From Dromiciops gliroides (Eukaryota; Chordata; Mammalia; Microbiotheria; Microbiotheriidae): a DNA stretch of 64,000 nt. Positions 33,500-64,000 of this stretch are shown here, piece by piece. The stretch lies in assembly GCF_019393635.1 (NCBI RefSeq), contig NC_057863.1, forward strand, positions 643,037,306-643,101,305, written 5' to 3'. The translations under genes and the position numbers were made by a program. The number at the start of each line of letters is the position of its first letter. Position 1 is the stretch's first letter. Below the pieces are notes generated by a model, which did not search any database, was not told the DNA's origin, and worked only from the letters and a program-made list of their open reading frames with translations.

Positions 33500-34998
33500 T
33501 CTTAAAAATATTACACATTTTATTGTCTTAATTTTTCAAGAAAAAAAAATTAATGAGAATGAACGCCAAAAAAAAAAAAAAAGAAAGAAAGAAAGAACAA
33601 AACCACAAACAGAGAAGCAGCCAGCCCAGCCTTTTTTTTCCCCTAAGCCAGGCCCCCCCAGACCCTCCCATCAGGGGGAATCCCCAAAGACTAGTCCCTG
33701 ACAAAAGACAACAAAGAAGAGGGAAAACAATAAAGGGGGTAAGGGAAGGGGGAGGGAAAGAGGAAGGCAAAGGGGAGTTATGATAATCAGCTGATATCTT
33801 AATTACAAGACCAAGAAAGACGGCAAATATATGTTGCTAGGTGAATATATATTTATATAATAAATCCGTAAGTTAATAAAGTAAATAGTAACTCTCTGAA
33901 AGTTTTTAATTATTTTAAAAGTTTTTGTGGGGATTTTTTTTTTTAATTTTTTAAAATTTTTTGGTCCTTAGAAAACTTGCTGAGGGACAGAGCCCAGCCC
34001 AAGGGAGAGTGGGATGTGTAGCAAGGGGCTGTTGGGGAAGCTGGGCCAGAGCACAACGGCCACCTCTCTCTCCACCAGGCTCAGGCCCATTTCCATGACA
34101 CATTTCTCTGTGACTCTGCCTACTATACTGCCCCACCCCCCCACCGACCCCAGCCCCTCTCCAGCTGTGGCTCCCCGAGACTCCCCGACACCAATAAATG
34201 ACCATGATCTAAGCTGCCCTGGTCCCTCTGGAAGCATCTTTATGGGGAAGAAAAGTAGGGGGAGGGGAGATAATGATGGAAAGAAACAAAAGTAGCAGAG
34301 AGGGAGAGGGGGCTCTGTGGGAGCCCTTCTCGGGAAGCAGCTGAGGAGGTACCCAGTCTGCGGCATCCCTTTGTCCCATCAGAGGAGCGGACCCAAGGGG
34401 GATCCTAGACAAGGCACGTGGTCTTTGGCCCTGAAGGGAACAAGCTGGAATAGGACCCTGTGGAGGAGGGGATGGGTTTATCTTCTGCAATGACAAGGGG
34501 AATAGTGTATACATCTGTGTGTGCTGGGGGTGGGCGTGTGCCAGGGTGACAGTGAGGCTGAGGAGACATGTTAGCATAGTGCTGTGCAGTTCGGGGAAGG
34601 AGGCCAGTCTTCTTCATTTCATGAGGCTATCACCTCGGCTTAGTTCAAAAAATATATATATTATATATATTTATAACAGACCAGAATGACTTACTCTACA
34701 CTCCCCCTTCACCATTACCCCTGCCCCAGGCTGGGGAACTCCTGGCCAATCAGGTAGGAGAGAGGAGAGATCCTGTCCCTTCTCCCCCTCCCACAAAAAG
34801 GAAAGAAAGAGAGAGAGAATGAATGTGAGTGCACTTTGCATAGATACCTGGTCAGTTCAGAGAAAATTGGACTACAGCAAGCCAGCCCCTGGAGGAAGAG
34901 GGGGGCTTGGGGCTAGGCCCCCCCACCCAGAGCCGGAGGGCAGGGAGGGCGGTCTGGTCGCTGAGTCTCCTCAGTGAGGGGGGGGGGGGGGCAGATGC
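33500..34998 (-). other. ACTN4: ACTN4 3' UTR (predicted)
   Basis: Sequence downstream of the ACTN4 stop up to the predicted cleavage near 33490-33508. It contains an AT-only alternating tract (about 34648-34677) and a long A/T-rich block (about 33830-33960), but no SINE. Absence of repeats over 1.5 kb, in a region where SINEs occur every 1-3 kb elsewhere, is compatible with a constrained UTR. Confidence 0.6.
33518..33523 (-). terminator. ACTN4: ACTN4 poly(A) signal AATAAA (TTTATT on +)
   Basis: I saw no other canonical AATAAA on the - strand between the ACTN4 stop (34999) and the CAPN12 stop. It would give a 3' UTR of about 1.5 kb. It faces the CAPN12 signal across about 60 bp. Confidence 0.6.

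Positions 34999-64000
<29,002 letters not shown>

Overview
The window is mammalian nuclear DNA, most likely from an Australasian marsupial. The main evidence is a dense scatter of one short SINE type (a tRNA-like head, a CORE/MIR-like centre and an A-rich or microsatellite tail). There is also a longer MAR1-like relative, marsupial-type L1 3' ends, and old L2, MIR and CR1/L3-like relics. I cannot name the species from the sequence alone.

Two protein-coding genes are present, both with introns and arranged tail to tail. CAPN12 (calpain-12) runs on the + strand in 21 coding exons from the ATG at 22197 to the stop at 33157. All splice phases are consistent and the predicted product is 721 residues, with an intact Cys103/His257/Asn281 catalytic triad. 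ACTN4 (alpha-actinin-4) runs on the - strand. Its stop codon is at 34999-35001, and the window ends inside the exon that encodes the end of the first calponin-homology domain. The coding exons from Gly93 onward sum to exactly the 819 residues expected for human residues 93-911. Human 19q13.2 has the same convergent CAPN12/ACTN4 pair, so synteny supports both calls.

Layout: 1 to about 22.1 kb is intergenic and almost entirely repeats and microsatellites; I see no gene in it. The CAPN12 gene occupies 22.2-33.2 kb. At 33.4-33.5 kb the poly(A) signals of the two genes face each other about 60 bp apart. The ACTN4 3' UTR covers roughly 33.5-35.0 kb, and ACTN4 exons with their introns fill 35.0-64.0 kb.

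The most informative content is the alternative-exon architecture of ACTN4. A tandem pair of 86-bp exon 8 versions encodes the end of the actin-binding domain; the second version carries G, L and C at human positions 248, 250 and 262. A second pair, of 81 and 66 bp, encodes alternative first EF-hands. Both systems are known in human alpha-actinins, so their presence here points to an origin before placental and marsupial mammals split. I found no CRISPR array, operon, phage or clearly novel system, as expected for vertebrate DNA. The remaining observations concern repeat biology (SINE tails seeding microsatellites, nested and inverted insertions, a recent 70-bp tandem duplication) and a few spots worth checking for assembly error.
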